From Anaerotruncus rubiinfantis (lineage in GTDB: Bacteria; Bacillota; Clostridia; Oscillospirales; Ruminococcaceae): a stretch of 64,000 nt of DNA. A model generated the notes under the pieces. That model saw only the letters and a list, made by a program, of their open reading frames with translations. It had not been told where the DNA came from and did no database searches. This document shows positions 1-9,487 of this stretch, piece after piece. Both the position numbers and the translations under genes were made by a program. Location of the stretch: NCBI RefSeq assembly GCF_900078395.1, contig NZ_FKLA01000009.1, positions 882,614 to 946,613 on the forward strand, given 5' to 3'. Position 1 is the stretch's first letter. Each line of letters begins with the position of its first letter.

Positions 1-1
1 G

Positions 2-1450
2 GCTGAAATCGGCAAGCCGAAGTTCTCCTTTGAGTCGATGGAAGTCCCGCACGACCTGTTCGACGCTGTGGAATCCTTCTGCGCCGAAGATGTGAAGGTT
101 GCGCTCGACACCGACAACAAGGTGGTCCGCGACGAACGGCTCGCGCCGATCGTCGACCGTGTGCATGAAAAATTCGACGACGGCCTGGAAAACCCGGCCA
201 TTCTCGACGAAGTGATGTATAAGCTCCAGAAAAAGATCGTCCGCCGCTGGCTGCTCGATGAGCAGAAGCGGGTCGACGGCCGCAAGATGGACGAGATCCG
301 CCCGCTGGCTGCCGAAGTCAGCCTGCTGCCCCGCGTCCACGGTTCCGGCATGTTCACCCGCGGCCAGACCCAGGTGCTGACCGTCTGCACCCTCGGAACG
401 GTCAGCGAAGCGCAGAAGCTCGACGGCATCGACGACCAGGAGCAGAAACGCTACATCCACCACTACAACTTCCCCTCCTACTCGGTCGGTGAGACCCGTC
501 CGAGCCGCGGCCCCGGTCGCCGCGAGATCGGCCACGGCGCGCTCGCGGAGCGTGCGCTTGAGCCGGTGATCCCGTCGGTGGAGGAGTTCCCGTACACCAT
601 CCGCCTGGTTTCCGAGGTGCTCTCCTCGAACGGTTCCACCTCCCAGGGCTCGATCTGCGGCTCTACGCTCGCCCTGATGGACGCGGGCGTGCCGATCAAA
701 CGGCCGGTCGCGGGCATCTCCTGCGGACTCATCACCGAAGGCGACCGCTGGATGACCATGGTCGATATCCAGGGGCTTGAGGACTTCTTCGGCGACATGG
801 ACTTTAAGGTCGGCGGCACCGAAAAGGGTATCACCGCGATCCAGATGGACCTCAAAATCGACGGCCTGACCTACGACATCATCAAGGAGGCCTTCGAAAA
901 GACCTATAAGGCCCGGATGTATATCCTCAACGACATCATGCTGCCGGTCATCCCCGCGCCGCGCGAGGAGCTTTCCAAATACGCGCCCAAGGTAAAATCG
1001 ATCCACATCCATCCGGACAAGATCCGTGAGGTCATCGGTTCGGGCGGAAAGGTGATCCAGAAGATCACCGCCGACTGCGGCGTCAAGATCGACATCGACG
1101 ATGACGGTACTGTGGTTGTTGCCTCGACCGACGCGGACGGCATCCGCCGCGCCATCTCGATCATCGAAACGATCGTCAACGACCCGGAGGTCGGCGCGAT
1201 CTACAAGGGCAAGGTCACCCGCCTGATGAACTTCGGCGCGTTTGTCGAGCTCGCCCCCGGCAAGGAGGGCCTTGTGCACATCTCGAAACTCGATATGGGC
1301 CGCGTCGAGAAGGTGGAGGATGTTGTCGCCGTGGGCGACGAAGTGATTGTCAAGGTCACCGAGATCGATCAGCAGGGCCGCATCAACCTCTCCCGCCGCG
1401 ACGCGCTCATCGCGATGGAGGCGAAGAAGAACGCCGCCAAAGGAAACTAA
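2..1450 (+). CDS. pnp: Polyribonucleotide nucleotidyltransferase (PNPase), C-terminal part
   Basis: PNPase degrades RNA 3' to 5' by phosphorolysis and works in mRNA turnover. The gene is cut by the left edge; the reading frame is open from base 2, and 482 residues are seen of a family that is usually about 700 long. Visible are the linker and second RNase PH domain, which includes the RGQTQ motif and the GHG(A)LAERAL stretch. A KH domain follows around bases 990-1170 ([11 protein letters not shown]), and an S1 domain around 1195-1420 ([17 protein letters not shown]). A strong terminator follows the stop codon. The identity is clear; only the 5' end is missing. Confidence 0.97.
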   Translation, partial: AEIGKPKFSFESMEVPHDLFDAVESFCAEDVKVALDTDNKVVRDERLAPIVDRVHEKFDDGLENPAILDEVMYKLQKKIVRRWLLDEQKRVDGRKMDEIRPLAAEVSLLPRVHGSGMFTRGQTQVLTVCTLGTVSEAQKLDGIDDQEQKRYIHHYNFPSYSVGETRPSRGPGRREIGHGALAERALEPVIPSVEEFPYTIRLVSEVLSSNGSTSQGSICGSTLALMDAGVPIKRPVAGISCGLITEGDRWMTMVDIQGLEDFFGDMDFKVGGTEKGITAIQMDLKIDGLTYDIIKEAFEKTYKARMYILNDIMLPVIPAPREELSKYAPKVKSIHIHPDKIREVIGSGGKVIQKITADCGVKIDIDDDGTVVVASTDADGIRRAISIIETIVNDPEVGAIYKGKVTRLMNFGAFVELAPGKEGLVHISKLDMGRVEKVEDVVAVGDEVIVKVTEIDQQGRINLSRRDALIAMEAKKNAAKGN

Positions 1451-1470
1451 AAGCTGCTTCATCAGATAAC

Positions 1471-1505
1471 AAAACGCCCCCGGCCACTGGCCGGGGGCGT
1501 TTTTG
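1471..1505 (+). terminator. Rho-independent terminator of pnp
   Basis: A perfect GC-rich stem (ACGCCCCCGGCC / GGCCGGGGGCGT) with a short ACTG-like loop is followed by a run of five T, 20 bases after the pnp stop codon. Confidence 0.93.
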
Positions 1506-1609
1506 GTTTCTCTTTTGTGCTGCCGAAGGCTGCTCCTCTCAATGATTCGTCAGGATAGACAAGAGCAGGCAGCCGCTTGAAAGATAGCGGCTGTCCGGCA
1601 AACGAAAAT

Positions 1610-2140
1610 TTATAAAAAAGCATGATTCATGATCTTGTTTTGTAAATGAGCATAAAAGGCATCGTATTCCGCTTGTGAAATCGGCCTAGGGCTGCTCATG
1701 ACAACAAGTTCATGTCCCTTGTCTCCTTTATGGTAAGGAGGGTGAATATGGAAATACGGATTCTCAACAAATTCACATCGTTCATAGAATCCTTTTCTTC
1801 TTATAGATACTGCATCGATGGGAGGATCAATTTCAAGTATAAGAGTTTTCTTCTGTTTCTGCAAAAGGGAAAGTACTCTCTTTCCATATTGCTTGTTTCG
1901 CATCTCCGGCAAAATACAAAAATGTTCTATATAGATGTCATTTAAATTTTTCCAATATAAAACAAGCCCTACGAAAACGCCCACATCGTAAATCAATTCG
2001 AAGTGATAGGTATCATCATTCAAAATTGCAGCTTGAGAAAACTCCTCTCGTTGTTCATGAAGTGGAAAACTGATTTGATACAGTTCTAAAGCTCGCTTAT
2101 ACATGGGGTGCAGTGGATTTGTGATTCGTTCAAGATCCAT
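1610..2140 (-). CDS. GNAT-family N-acetyltransferase
   Basis: This is a 176-residue protein with the layout of GNAT enzymes, which move an acetyl group from acetyl-CoA to an amine. The central strand and acetyl-CoA loop appear as IEHFCILPEMRNKQYGKRVL, where R-N-K-Q-Y-G-K stands in for the usual Q/RxxGxG/A. The later F-Y-E-R-C-EF segment is typical of the C-terminal GNAT motif. The substrate cannot be told. The gene is clearly more AT-rich than its neighbours, stands alone between pnp and the CorC gene, and may have come in by transfer. The start has a GGGATTAAT leader, so the ribosome site is only moderate. Confidence 0.75.
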   Translation of the reverse strand: MDLERITNPLHPMYKRALELYQISFPLHEQREEFSQAAILNDDTYHFELIYDVGVFVGLVLYWKNLNDIYIEHFCILPEMRNKQYGKRVLSLLQKQKKTLILEIDPPIDAVSIRRKGFYERCEFVENPYFHIHPPYHKGDKGHELVVMSSPRPISQAEYDAFYAHLQNKIMNHAFL

Positions 2141-2413
2141 AATTAATCCCTTTCTAAAATTCGATTTGCCGGGTCCATTCTATCACACGATTAAACCGCT
2201 TTCAATCAGGGATACTGGTGAAAACGATGGGCTTTTCGCCTAAGCGCTGGGATAAAAGGGATTTTTATTTTGCGGATTTGAATTTTCAGTAAACTTATGA
2301 TAGAATAGATTGTTAATCGACGCGGAATTTGCTATGATACTAACAGTTGCATCCTTGCAATTGTATATCCGCTCGAAATTATACTTAATGTAAATCTGGA
2401 GGTTCGATTTTTC

Positions 2414-3700
2414 TTGGACAGTACAAGCGGTATCCTTTATATCGCGCTGATGGTCCTGCTTTGCTTTTCAGCGTTTTTCTCGGCCAGTGAAACGGCCTAT
2501 TCTTCGCTCAACAAGATCCGCATGAAAAATTACGCGCAGGAGGGCAACAAAAAGGCACAGCGCGCATTGAAGGTCGCGGACGATTTTGACCGTCTGCTAT
2601 CCACCATCCTCGTGGGCAACAACGTGGTCAACATGACCTGCGCATCGGTGGCGACAGTGCTGGCTACCAGCCTGTTCGGCGCGTCGGGCGCGGCGATCGC
2701 AACCGCTGTCATGACCGTGCTGGTGCTGATCTTCGGGGAAATCCTGCCAAAAACGCTGGCCAAGGAAAACAGCGAATCGATTGCAATGAAGACGGGCGGG
2801 CTGCTCTGGTTTTTCATCAGGCTGCTCACGCCGGTCGTATTCATCTTCGTCAAGATCAAGGAATTCGCTCTGCGCATGCTCAAAGGTACCGACGCGCAGC
2901 CGTCGGTGACCGAGGAGGAACTCAAATACATTGTCGAATCGATCGAACAGGAAGGCGTGCTGGAAGAATCCGAAAGCGAGCTGGTCCAGTCGGCGCTTGA
3001 ATTCGACGAGATCAGCGTCCAGGAGATTCTCACCCCACGCGTTGACCTGGTGACCATCGATGTGGAGGACCCGCTCGAAGAGGCGCTGCGTACGGTGCTG
3101 GAGGCGCATTTCTCCCGTATCCCGGTCTACCGTGGGACGGTGGACAACATTATTGGCGTTTTGCAGGTGCGCGACCTGCTCAAGGCGGTGGTCACCGGGG
3201 AGGAGACCCGCGTGGCGCACCTGCTGACCGACTGCGTCTATGTGCATAAGACAATGAAGATTTCCGCGCTCTTGGCCGAACTCAAGGCAAAGAAACTGCA
3301 TCTGGCAGTCGTAACCGACGACTATGGCGGCACAATGGGCATCGTCACGATGGAGGATGTGCTCGAGCAGCTTGTCGGCGACATCTGGGACGAAAGCGAC
3401 GAAGTGGTGCCCGATCTGGTCAAGACGGGCGATAACACCTATGTTGTGAGCGGCGATATGAATGTCTTTTCTCTGCTGGAGGATCTGGACGAAGATGCCA
3501 GGGATTTTGACAGCGATTATAACACCGTGGGCGGCTGGGCGATGGAAATGCTTGGCCACATCCCCGAGGTGGGTGAAAAGTACCAGTATAAAGATCTGGT
3601 AATCACCATCCTGGTGGTCGAGGAGCAGCGGATTCTTTCCCTGCGGGTGGAACGCATCCCGACTCTGCAGGATATGGAAAACGAAATAAAGGGACGATAG
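2414..3700 (+). CDS. CorC/HlyC-type membrane protein (DUF21, CBS pair, CorC_HlyC)
   Basis: This 428-residue protein has the CNNM/CorC layout linked to magnesium and other divalent cation homeostasis. An N-terminal DUF21 membrane domain (residues about 1-170, with ASETAYSSLNKIR and EILPKTLA) is followed by two CBS repeats (about 200-330, including LTPRVDLVTID and VTDDYGGTMGIVTMEDVLE). The end is a CorC_HlyC domain (about 345-425, with DFDSDYNTVGGW). TTG is taken as the start because CTGGAGG lies 8-10 bases upstream. It is followed after 3 bases by proB, so it probably shares a transcript with the proline genes. The transported ion is inferred from the family only. Confidence 0.88.
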   Translation: MDSTSGILYIALMVLLCFSAFFSASETAYSSLNKIRMKNYAQEGNKKAQRALKVADDFDRLLSTILVGNNVVNMTCASVATVLATSLFGASGAAIATAVMTVLVLIFGEILPKTLAKENSESIAMKTGGLLWFFIRLLTPVVFIFVKIKEFALRMLKGTDAQPSVTEEELKYIVESIEQEGVLEESESELVQSALEFDEISVQEILTPRVDLVTIDVEDPLEEALRTVLEAHFSRIPVYRGTVDNIIGVLQVRDLLKAVVTGEETRVAHLLTDCVYVHKTMKISALLAELKAKKLHLAVVTDDYGGTMGIVTMEDVLEQLVGDIWDESDEVVPDLVKTGDNTYVVSGDMNVFSLLEDLDEDARDFDSDYNTVGGWAMEMLGHIPEVGEKYQYKDLVITILVVEEQRILSLRVERIPTLQDMENEIKGR

Positions 3701-3703
3701 AAG

Positions 3704-4510
3704 ATGGATCGTAATTTTCAAAATGTCAGACGGGTGGTTGTAAAGGTGGGTTCCTCCACACTGACCCATGAGAGCGGGCTTCTCAATATCCGCCGGGTCG
3801 AACAGCTTGTGAAGGTGCTTGCCGACCTCAAAAACAGCGGAAAACAGATCATCCTGGTCAGTTCCGGCGCGATGGCCGTCGGCGTGGGCAAGCTGGGGCT
3901 TGCGAAAAAACCGGGCGACATGCCCGGCAAGCAGGCGGTCGCCGCTGTCGGCCAGTGCGAGCTGATGTACATATACGACAAACATTTTTCGGAATATAAC
4001 CATGTGACCGGCCAGATCCTGCTCACGCGGGACGTGGTGGACGACGGGGTACGCAAGCAGAACGTCCAGAACACCTTCAACCGCCTGATCGACATGGGCG
4101 CAATCCCGATTGTGAATGAAAACGACTCGGTCTGCACCGAGGAGATCGAATACGGCGGGACCTTTGGGGACAACGATACCCTGTCCGCCATCGTCGCGGT
4201 ACTTGCGAACGCGGAACTGCTGGTGGTTTTGAGCGACATCGACGGACTTTACGACGCGAATCCCCGTACCAACCCGGGCGCGAAGCTGATCCCGGAGGTG
4301 GACGTGATCACCCCGGAGATCGAAGCGGCGGCGGCGGGCGCGGGCAGTGCGCGCGGCACCGGCGGCATGATCACCAAGGTGCACGCGGCGCAAATTGCAA
4401 CCGAAAAGGGGATCGGCATGGTCATCATGAATGGCCAGAACCCGAAACGGCTGTACGACCTGTTTGAAAACAAGGCGATCGGGACTTACTTTGTGCCCCG
4501 GAAAGCCTGA
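3704..4510 (+). CDS. proB: Glutamate 5-kinase
   Basis: It phosphorylates glutamate to gamma-glutamyl phosphate, the first step of proline synthesis. The amino acid kinase fold is plain: VVKVGSSTLT at the N-terminus, LVSSGAMAVG, NENDSV, FGDNDTLSA and LSDIDGLYDANP. At 268 residues it has only the kinase domain and lacks the C-terminal PUA domain found in the Escherichia coli enzyme; short forms are normal in many Firmicutes. It lies 3 bases after the CorC gene and 37 bases before proA, so the pair forms the proline operon. Regulation by feedback from proline is known for the family and not visible here. Confidence 0.96.
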   Translation: MDRNFQNVRRVVVKVGSSTLTHESGLLNIRRVEQLVKVLADLKNSGKQIILVSSGAMAVGVGKLGLAKKPGDMPGKQAVAAVGQCELMYIYDKHFSEYNHVTGQILLTRDVVDDGVRKQNVQNTFNRLIDMGAIPIVNENDSVCTEEIEYGGTFGDNDTLSAIVAVLANAELLVVLSDIDGLYDANPRTNPGAKLIPEVDVITPEIEAAAAGAGSARGTGGMITKVHAAQIATEKGIGMVIMNGQNPKRLYDLFENKAIGTYFVPRKA

Positions 4511-4547
4511 CCACACATAGAACAAGCTGGAAAGGCAAGGTGTTTTG

Positions 4548-5792
4548 ATGAACAGTCTGACAGAGCTTGGCAAACGCGCAAAAGCCGCGTCGCGCATACT
4601 TTCCTGTGTGACGACCGCGCAGAAGAACCGGGCGCTTTCCGCCATAGCGGACACGCTTTGCGCGCGGACGCAGGAGGTCATCGCCGCCAATGAAAAGGAT
4701 CTCACCGCGGCACAGGAAAACGGTATGACCCAGTCGCTGCAGGACCGCCTGCGGCTGACTGAGGACCGGATCGCGGGAATTGCAAAGGCCGTGCTGGAGA
4801 TTGTGGGACAGGAGGACCCGATCGGCCGGGTGACCGGCGGCGGCAGCCGTCCGAACGGCCTTAAGATCGAAAAGGTTACGGTGCCGCTCGGCGTGGTGGG
4901 CATGATCTATGAGGCGCGCCCGAATGTGACGGTTGACGCGGCCGCGCTCTGCCTCAAATCCTCAAACGTCTGCATCCTGCGCGGCGGCAAGGAAGCGATT
5001 CATTCCAACACCATGCTGGTGGAGCTGATGCGCGAAGCGGTACAGTCCGCGGGGCTTCCCGCCGACTGCATCCTGCTGGTGACCGATACCACCCGCCAGT
5101 CGGCTGCCGACCTGATGACGCTCGATGGATATATCGACGTGCTTTTCCCGCGCGGCGGCAAGGGACTCATCCAGAGCGTGGTGAAAAACGCCAGCGTCCC
5201 GGTCATCGAGACCGGCGCGGGCAACTGCCACATCTTTGTGGATGCCTCTGCCGACCTCGAGATGGCGGTACGGGTCTGCGACAATGCAAAGACCTCCCGT
5301 CCTTCGGTCTGCAACGCGGTCGAGACGGTGCTGGTCCACCGCGAGATCGCGCCGCTGTTTCTGCCGAAGCTGAAAGAGGCGCTTGACGAACATCGTGTGG
5401 AGCTGCGCGGCTGTGCGCGCACAGCCGCTCTCATTCCCGGCGTTGTCCCGGCCAGCGAGGAGGACTACGCCACCGAATACGACGACTATATCCTTGCTTT
5501 GCGGGTGGTCGATACGCTCGATGAGGCGATCGAACATATCCAAGCCTATTCGACCGGCCATTCGGAAGCGATTCTCACAAATGATTACCGCAATGCGCAG
5601 GCCTTCACCGCACGGATTGATTCGGCTGCGGTTTATGTCAACGCGTCCACCCGTTTTACCGACGGCGGGGAATTCGGCTTCGGCGCGGAGATCGGCATCT
5701 CCACCCAGAAACTGCACGCGCGCGGCCCGATGGGCCTTGAGGCGCTCTGCTCCTGCAAATACATTGTGACCGGAGACGGCCAAACCAGATAA
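4548..5792 (+). CDS. proA: Gamma-glutamyl phosphate reductase
   Basis: It reduces gamma-glutamyl phosphate with NADPH to glutamate semialdehyde, the second step of proline synthesis. The 414-residue length is normal. Visible are the aldehyde dehydrogenase-like features PLGVVGMIYEARPNVT, FPRGGKGLI, the catalytic cysteine region (KTSRPSVCNAVET) and the C-terminal YVNASTRFTDGGEFGFGAEIG. An in-frame TTG lies directly before the ATG; ATG is chosen because AAGGCAAGG is then better spaced. It follows proB in the same operon. Confidence 0.96.
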   Translation: MNSLTELGKRAKAASRILSCVTTAQKNRALSAIADTLCARTQEVIAANEKDLTAAQENGMTQSLQDRLRLTEDRIAGIAKAVLEIVGQEDPIGRVTGGGSRPNGLKIEKVTVPLGVVGMIYEARPNVTVDAAALCLKSSNVCILRGGKEAIHSNTMLVELMREAVQSAGLPADCILLVTDTTRQSAADLMTLDGYIDVLFPRGGKGLIQSVVKNASVPVIETGAGNCHIFVDASADLEMAVRVCDNAKTSRPSVCNAVETVLVHREIAPLFLPKLKEALDEHRVELRGCARTAALIPGVVPASEEDYATEYDDYILALRVVDTLDEAIEHIQAYSTGHSEAILTNDYRNAQAFTARIDSAAVYVNASTRFTDGGEFGFGAEIGISTQKLHARGPMGLEALCSCKYIVTGDGQTR

Positions 5793-5815
5793 ACCTACAT
5801 TGGAAAGGAAAAGGC

Positions 5816-6598
5816 ATGGGAAAAAAGAAGCGTTCCGAAAAGCCGGCCGGCCGGCAGAATCTGCCGGCGGACCGGATTCACTACCGTAAAAACAAATATG
5901 CCGCGCCGATCGGGGGAATTTTCATTTTCCTGTCGATTGTCGGGCTTATTGGGCTGACCATCTTCTGCGTCAATTTCACCCGCGGGATGCTTGATAACTC
6001 CCGCGAGAAGCAGCAGTTTGAACAGATCATCTACCCTGTGCTGATGTTCGACCCGGTGCCGTTTGAAAAAGCCACCGACGCGGACCCGCTGTTCCTGCTG
6101 CAGTCGTCGCTCTGGAGCACGCTGCTCGGAGAAAAACGGGACAGCTACCAGTTCGATGCAATGGAGCGGCTGATTGTGCCTTCCTCCGACGTGGACGTGG
6201 CCTGCGCGCGGCTGTTTGGGCCGGATGTCAAGCTCGAACATCAGAGCTTCGGCGATTACGAGACCACCTACTATTACGATGAGGAAACCAAGACTTATTA
6301 CGTCCCGGTCACGGGCCAGGTCGGACTCTATACCCCGAGTGTCGAATCGGTCGTCAAGAAGGGCGACCAGTTCACTGTGACAGTCGGCTATGTGCCGCCC
6401 GCAAACGCCTGGACCCAGCGCATCGGCACCGACGAAAAGCCGAAACCCATCAAGTTTATGAACTATGAGCTGCTGAAGGTGAGGGACCATTACCAGCTCA
6501 CCGCGATCCGCGACCTGCCTTCGGCCGATGGCCAGAGCCATGCCGGCCAGGGCATCCCGAACCAGCTTGTCACTGAGCAGCAACGGGCCGGCGACTGA
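5816..6598 (+). CDS. Membrane-anchored protein of unknown function
   Basis: A 260-residue protein that I do not recognise. The N-terminus is highly basic (GKKKRSEKPAGRQ), then comes one strong membrane helix (residues about 28-52, GGIFIFLSIVGLIGLTIFCV). The rest has no further hydrophobic segment and reads as a soluble domain outside the cell by the positive-inside rule. A Tyr-rich stretch (TTYYYDEETKTYYVPVTG) sits near residue 145. A ribosome site GGAAAGGAAAAGGC precedes the ATG. It lies 23 bases after proA and ends at a terminator, so it is probably the last gene of the corC-proBA operon. No catalytic motif is visible. Confidence 0.8.
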   Translation: MGKKKRSEKPAGRQNLPADRIHYRKNKYAAPIGGIFIFLSIVGLIGLTIFCVNFTRGMLDNSREKQQFEQIIYPVLMFDPVPFEKATDADPLFLLQSSLWSTLLGEKRDSYQFDAMERLIVPSSDVDVACARLFGPDVKLEHQSFGDYETTYYYDEETKTYYVPVTGQVGLYTPSVESVVKKGDQFTVTVGYVPPANAWTQRIGTDEKPKPIKFMNYELLKVRDHYQLTAIRDLPSADGQSHAGQGIPNQLVTEQQRAGD

Positions 6599-6627
6599 TT
6601 ACAGGGGACAAAACGGAACAGCAAAAT

Positions 6628-6672
6628 AAAACAAGGCGGAATATCCATTTCGGATATTCCGCCTTGTTTTAT
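6628..6672. terminator. Bidirectional terminator
   Basis: A 19-base inverted repeat (AAAACAAGGCGGAATATCC and its complement) around a short loop has T-runs on both strands. It sits between the convergent hypothetical gene (ends 6598) and the AraC-type regulator gene (ends 6676), so it can serve both. Confidence 0.92.
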
Positions 6673-6675
6673 TTT

Positions 6676-7929
6676 TTAACCGTTCAGATGCGCAACACGG
6701 CTGTGCTGCGCTTTCGTACGGTAAGCGCTGGGGGTCATCACCATGAGCTTTAAAAAATTGCGCGTGAGGGTTTTGGGGTTGTGGTAGCCGACATCGAGCG
6801 CAATTTCGAGGACGCTCTTTTTGGTTGCGGCGAGCAGCTCGCAGGCCCGGTTCACCCGCACCAGATTTAAAAAGTCCTCAAAATTGCGTTCTACCTGGCA
6901 GAGCATGATGCGATGGAGCTGCTCGACCGAGATGCCGAAATTGTGCGCGACGGATTTTGCGGAAAGTTTCTTTTCGTAGTTGCGGTAGATGTAATTTACA
7001 AGCGTGTAGGAAACGCGGCTTTCCTCGATCTGGCAGATGTTCTGGACTTTCTGGTAGGTGTTGCGGTATTCGCCGATTTTGACCCCCATCCGCGCGGCAA
7101 AGACTTTGGAGATGTGCGATTCGTCCACATAGCCGAGAAATTCCGCCATTTCCTTCAGGGTGAAGTCGGTGTAGAGCAGGAAGTTGACCGTTTTGCCGAT
7201 ACGCATCTCGTTGAGAAGATCGAAGAAGGAGAGCCCGGTCATCTGGGTGATGTTGGCGCTCACGGTGGATTCGCTGCAGAAAAAGACGCTTGCGAGCAGT
7301 TTCAGGGTCAGCTTTTCATTGCAGTGCAGATACATGTAACGCAGGATCTCGGTGTAATCAATCATCGCGTCGCGCTTTGTCTGGGACTGTTCCATGGCGC
7401 TGCGGCAGTAGAGGACAAGCAGCTGCACCAGCATGCTGGCGGTCATGATGCTGGAGAACGGTTTTTCCTCCGAAAGCTGAAGGGTGGATTCCATGCCGAG
7501 CTCACAGCGCAGCGTATCCAGAATAAATTCCACTTCCGGTAACCGGTTGGGATCACATTGGACAACCGGCTTCTCCTCAATCAGCGGCTGGATGGGCAGC
7601 GGCTGCCCGTCCACCCCGCGGAACAGCTTCGCGATGCGTTCGACCGTATCGAAATGGTACGCGATCAGGACATATTGCAGAGGGCTGTCCACCTGGATGA
7701 TGTCACTGACCTGCCAGGGCAGGATCGCGACCAGGCTGCCGCTTGTGAGGGAATAGGATTTTCCCTGCAGGGAGATCTCGCCGCTTCCGTTTTTGACGTA
7801 AAGGAACCGGGCCTCCTGGTGGATGAGCGGGGTGGTCGGCCGGTCGATAACTTCCTGATCAAAGCTGAAAAGGCGGCCCTGATCAAATTGGGAACGGGCG
7901 AACGACTGCATTTCAATGAGTTTTTTCAT
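6676..7929 (-). CDS. AraC-type regulator with two tandem AraC DNA-binding modules
   Basis: This 417-residue regulator begins with a cupin-like sensing domain (residues about 20-110 from the chosen start, with YVKNGSGEISLQGK). It then carries two complete AraC DNA-binding modules. The first runs about 190-295 (LTLKLLASVFFCSESTVSANI, IAEF-type second helix DFTLKEMAEFLGY, ending GEYRNTY). The second runs about 305-410 (SVAHNFGISVEQLHRI, SVLEIALDVGYHNPKTLTRNF, TPSAYR). One module is the rule in the family. The ATG at 7929 is preferred over one 90 bases upstream because GGAGGG lies 12 bases before it. It is divergent from the arginine deiminase operon and is its likely regulator. Confidence 0.87.
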   Translation of the reverse strand: MKKLIEMQSFARSQFDQGRLFSFDQEVIDRPTTPLIHQEARFLYVKNGSGEISLQGKSYSLTSGSLVAILPWQVSDIIQVDSPLQYVLIAYHFDTVERIAKLFRGVDGQPLPIQPLIEEKPVVQCDPNRLPEVEFILDTLRCELGMESTLQLSEEKPFSSIMTASMLVQLLVLYCRSAMEQSQTKRDAMIDYTEILRYMYLHCNEKLTLKLLASVFFCSESTVSANITQMTGLSFFDLLNEMRIGKTVNFLLYTDFTLKEMAEFLGYVDESHISKVFAARMGVKIGEYRNTYQKVQNICQIEESRVSYTLVNYIYRNYEKKLSAKSVAHNFGISVEQLHRIMLCQVERNFEDFLNLVRVNRACELLAATKKSVLEIALDVGYHNPKTLTRNFLKLMVMTPSAYRTKAQHSRVAHLNG

Positions 7930-8127
7930 AGCGATCCAAATCCCTCCGCTGACTGTCTGTAAAAAATTATACCATATTCCGGATTTGATTTCACTTTCAT
8001 TTTTGCTTTGCACAGACATTTCGCATGAAATCTATTGTATTTAAAAGTGGATTTTAGATAAGTTGCCGAATTGTTTTTCGGCGGTATATCCCATATCTGA
8101 AGGGAAATGCGTGTGGAAAGTTCTGCT

Positions 8128-8133
8128 TATAAT
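8128..8133 (+). promoter_or_regulatory. Possible -10 element of the arc operon
   Basis: A perfect TATAAT lies 92 bases before the arcA start in the divergent intergenic region. I see no good -35 hexamer at the right distance, which would fit activator-dependent control by the divergent AraC-type protein. Confidence 0.35.
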
Positions 8134-8224
8134 ACAAAAACACCGTTTTTTACTGTCCGGAAAACCTGTTAAGGGTCTGTTAAAATAGAGGGCAGTGATA
8201 ATCCGTTTGAAAGGAGGAAACGAA

Positions 8225-9442
8225 TTGCCCATTTGCGTAAAAAGCGAAATCGGCCCCCTGAAAAAGATCCTTTTACAGCGGCCGGGCAAGGAGTTGGAGC
8301 ATCTCAGCCCAAATACAATGGGACAGTTGCTGTTTGACGATATTCCATATCTGTATGGCGCGCAGCTCGAACATGACCGTTTCGCAGACACCCTGCGTGA
8401 AAACGGGGTGGAGGTCCTGTATCTGGAGGATCTTGTGGTGGAAACGATATCTCAGGATGAACGCCTGAAGAAGGCCTTTGTCCGGGAGGTGATTGAACAG
8501 GCGGACAGCCTGGCGGTCAACTATCAGGAGGAGCTGTACGATTACCTGCTCAGTTTTTCAGATCCCAGGAAACTGGTGCTCAAAACGATGGAAGGCATCT
8601 GCCTTAATGAGATTCCATCCCATAAAAAAGACCGGCTAGCCAGCCTCACCCAGCCTGACACCCATTTTGTGATGGACCCCATCCCGAACCTGTACTTTAC
8701 CCGCGACCCATTCGCCTGTATCGGAAACGGAGTCAGCTTAAACCATATGAGCTCGTTTACCCGCAACCGGGAAACCATCTATGGAAAATACATCCTGAAT
8801 TACCATCCGGACTACGCGGGCAGGGTACCGCTCTACTATACACCGGACGAACACCTCAGCATCGAAGGCGGCGACATCCTGAATCTGAGCTCCAACGTGC
8901 TTGCGGTTGGGATTTCTCAACGCACCCAGCCGGAGGCGGTCGAGCTGCTTGCCCAAAATATATTCCGGGACGAAACGGCTGAGATTGATACGGTGCTGGC
9001 ATTCGACATCCCCCGCACCCGGGCGTTCATGCACTTGGACACGGTGTTTACCCAGATTGATGTGGATAAATTTACCGTCCATCCCGGCATCCTCGACACG
9101 CTGCGGATTTTTGAGCTGACCGGCAAAGGAAAACCCGAAATCCATACACGTGAAGTCTCCGGAAGCCTTGCACAGGTGCTCGGCAGGTATCTGCGCATCG
9201 ACAGCGTCAAACTGATCCACTGCGGCGGGAAGAACCAGATTGCCTCCGAACGCGAACAGTGGAACGACGGCTCGAACACGCTTTGCATCTCGCCCGGCGT
9301 AGTGGTGGTTTACGACCGCAACTATGTGACCAACGAGATATTGGAGGCCTCCGGCGTCAAGGTGCTTAAACTCCCCAGCGCAGAGCTTTCACGGGGCCGC
9401 GGCGGCCCGCGCTGCATGAGCATGCCGCTGCAAAGGCTCTGA
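8225..9442 (+). CDS. arcA: Arginine deiminase
   Basis: It hydrolyses arginine to citrulline and ammonia, the first step of the arginine deiminase pathway. The 405-residue length fits. Motifs are MDPIPNLYFTRDPFACIG (substrate-binding Asp and Arg), HLDTVFTQID (catalytic His), HCGG and the C-terminal GRGGPRCMSMPL with the nucleophilic Cys. The TTG start is chosen because AAAGGAGG lies 7 bases upstream; an ATG 30 bases earlier would place that ribosome site inside the gene. arcB and arcC follow in the same direction. Confidence 0.96.
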   Translation: MPICVKSEIGPLKKILLQRPGKELEHLSPNTMGQLLFDDIPYLYGAQLEHDRFADTLRENGVEVLYLEDLVVETISQDERLKKAFVREVIEQADSLAVNYQEELYDYLLSFSDPRKLVLKTMEGICLNEIPSHKKDRLASLTQPDTHFVMDPIPNLYFTRDPFACIGNGVSLNHMSSFTRNRETIYGKYILNYHPDYAGRVPLYYTPDEHLSIEGGDILNLSSNVLAVGISQRTQPEAVELLAQNIFRDETAEIDTVLAFDIPRTRAFMHLDTVFTQIDVDKFTVHPGILDTLRIFELTGKGKPEIHTREVSGSLAQVLGRYLRIDSVKLIHCGGKNQIASEREQWNDGSNTLCISPGVVVVYDRNYVTNEILEASGVKVLKLPSAELSRGRGGPRCMSMPLQRL

Positions 9443-9487
9443 AACAGGGCCGGACAAACCAAATTGGAATAAAGGAGCGTAAAAATC

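Noticed and set aside
2597..4903. A 768-codon open frame on the minus strand
   Set aside because: It lies opposite CorC, proB and proA, which have clear family motifs. It follows the high GC at third positions and shows no domain.
8020..8224. A sigma-54 promoter for the arc operon (TGGAAAGTTCTGC)
   Set aside because: The GG and GC pairs are 8 bases apart where 10 are needed, so the match fails.
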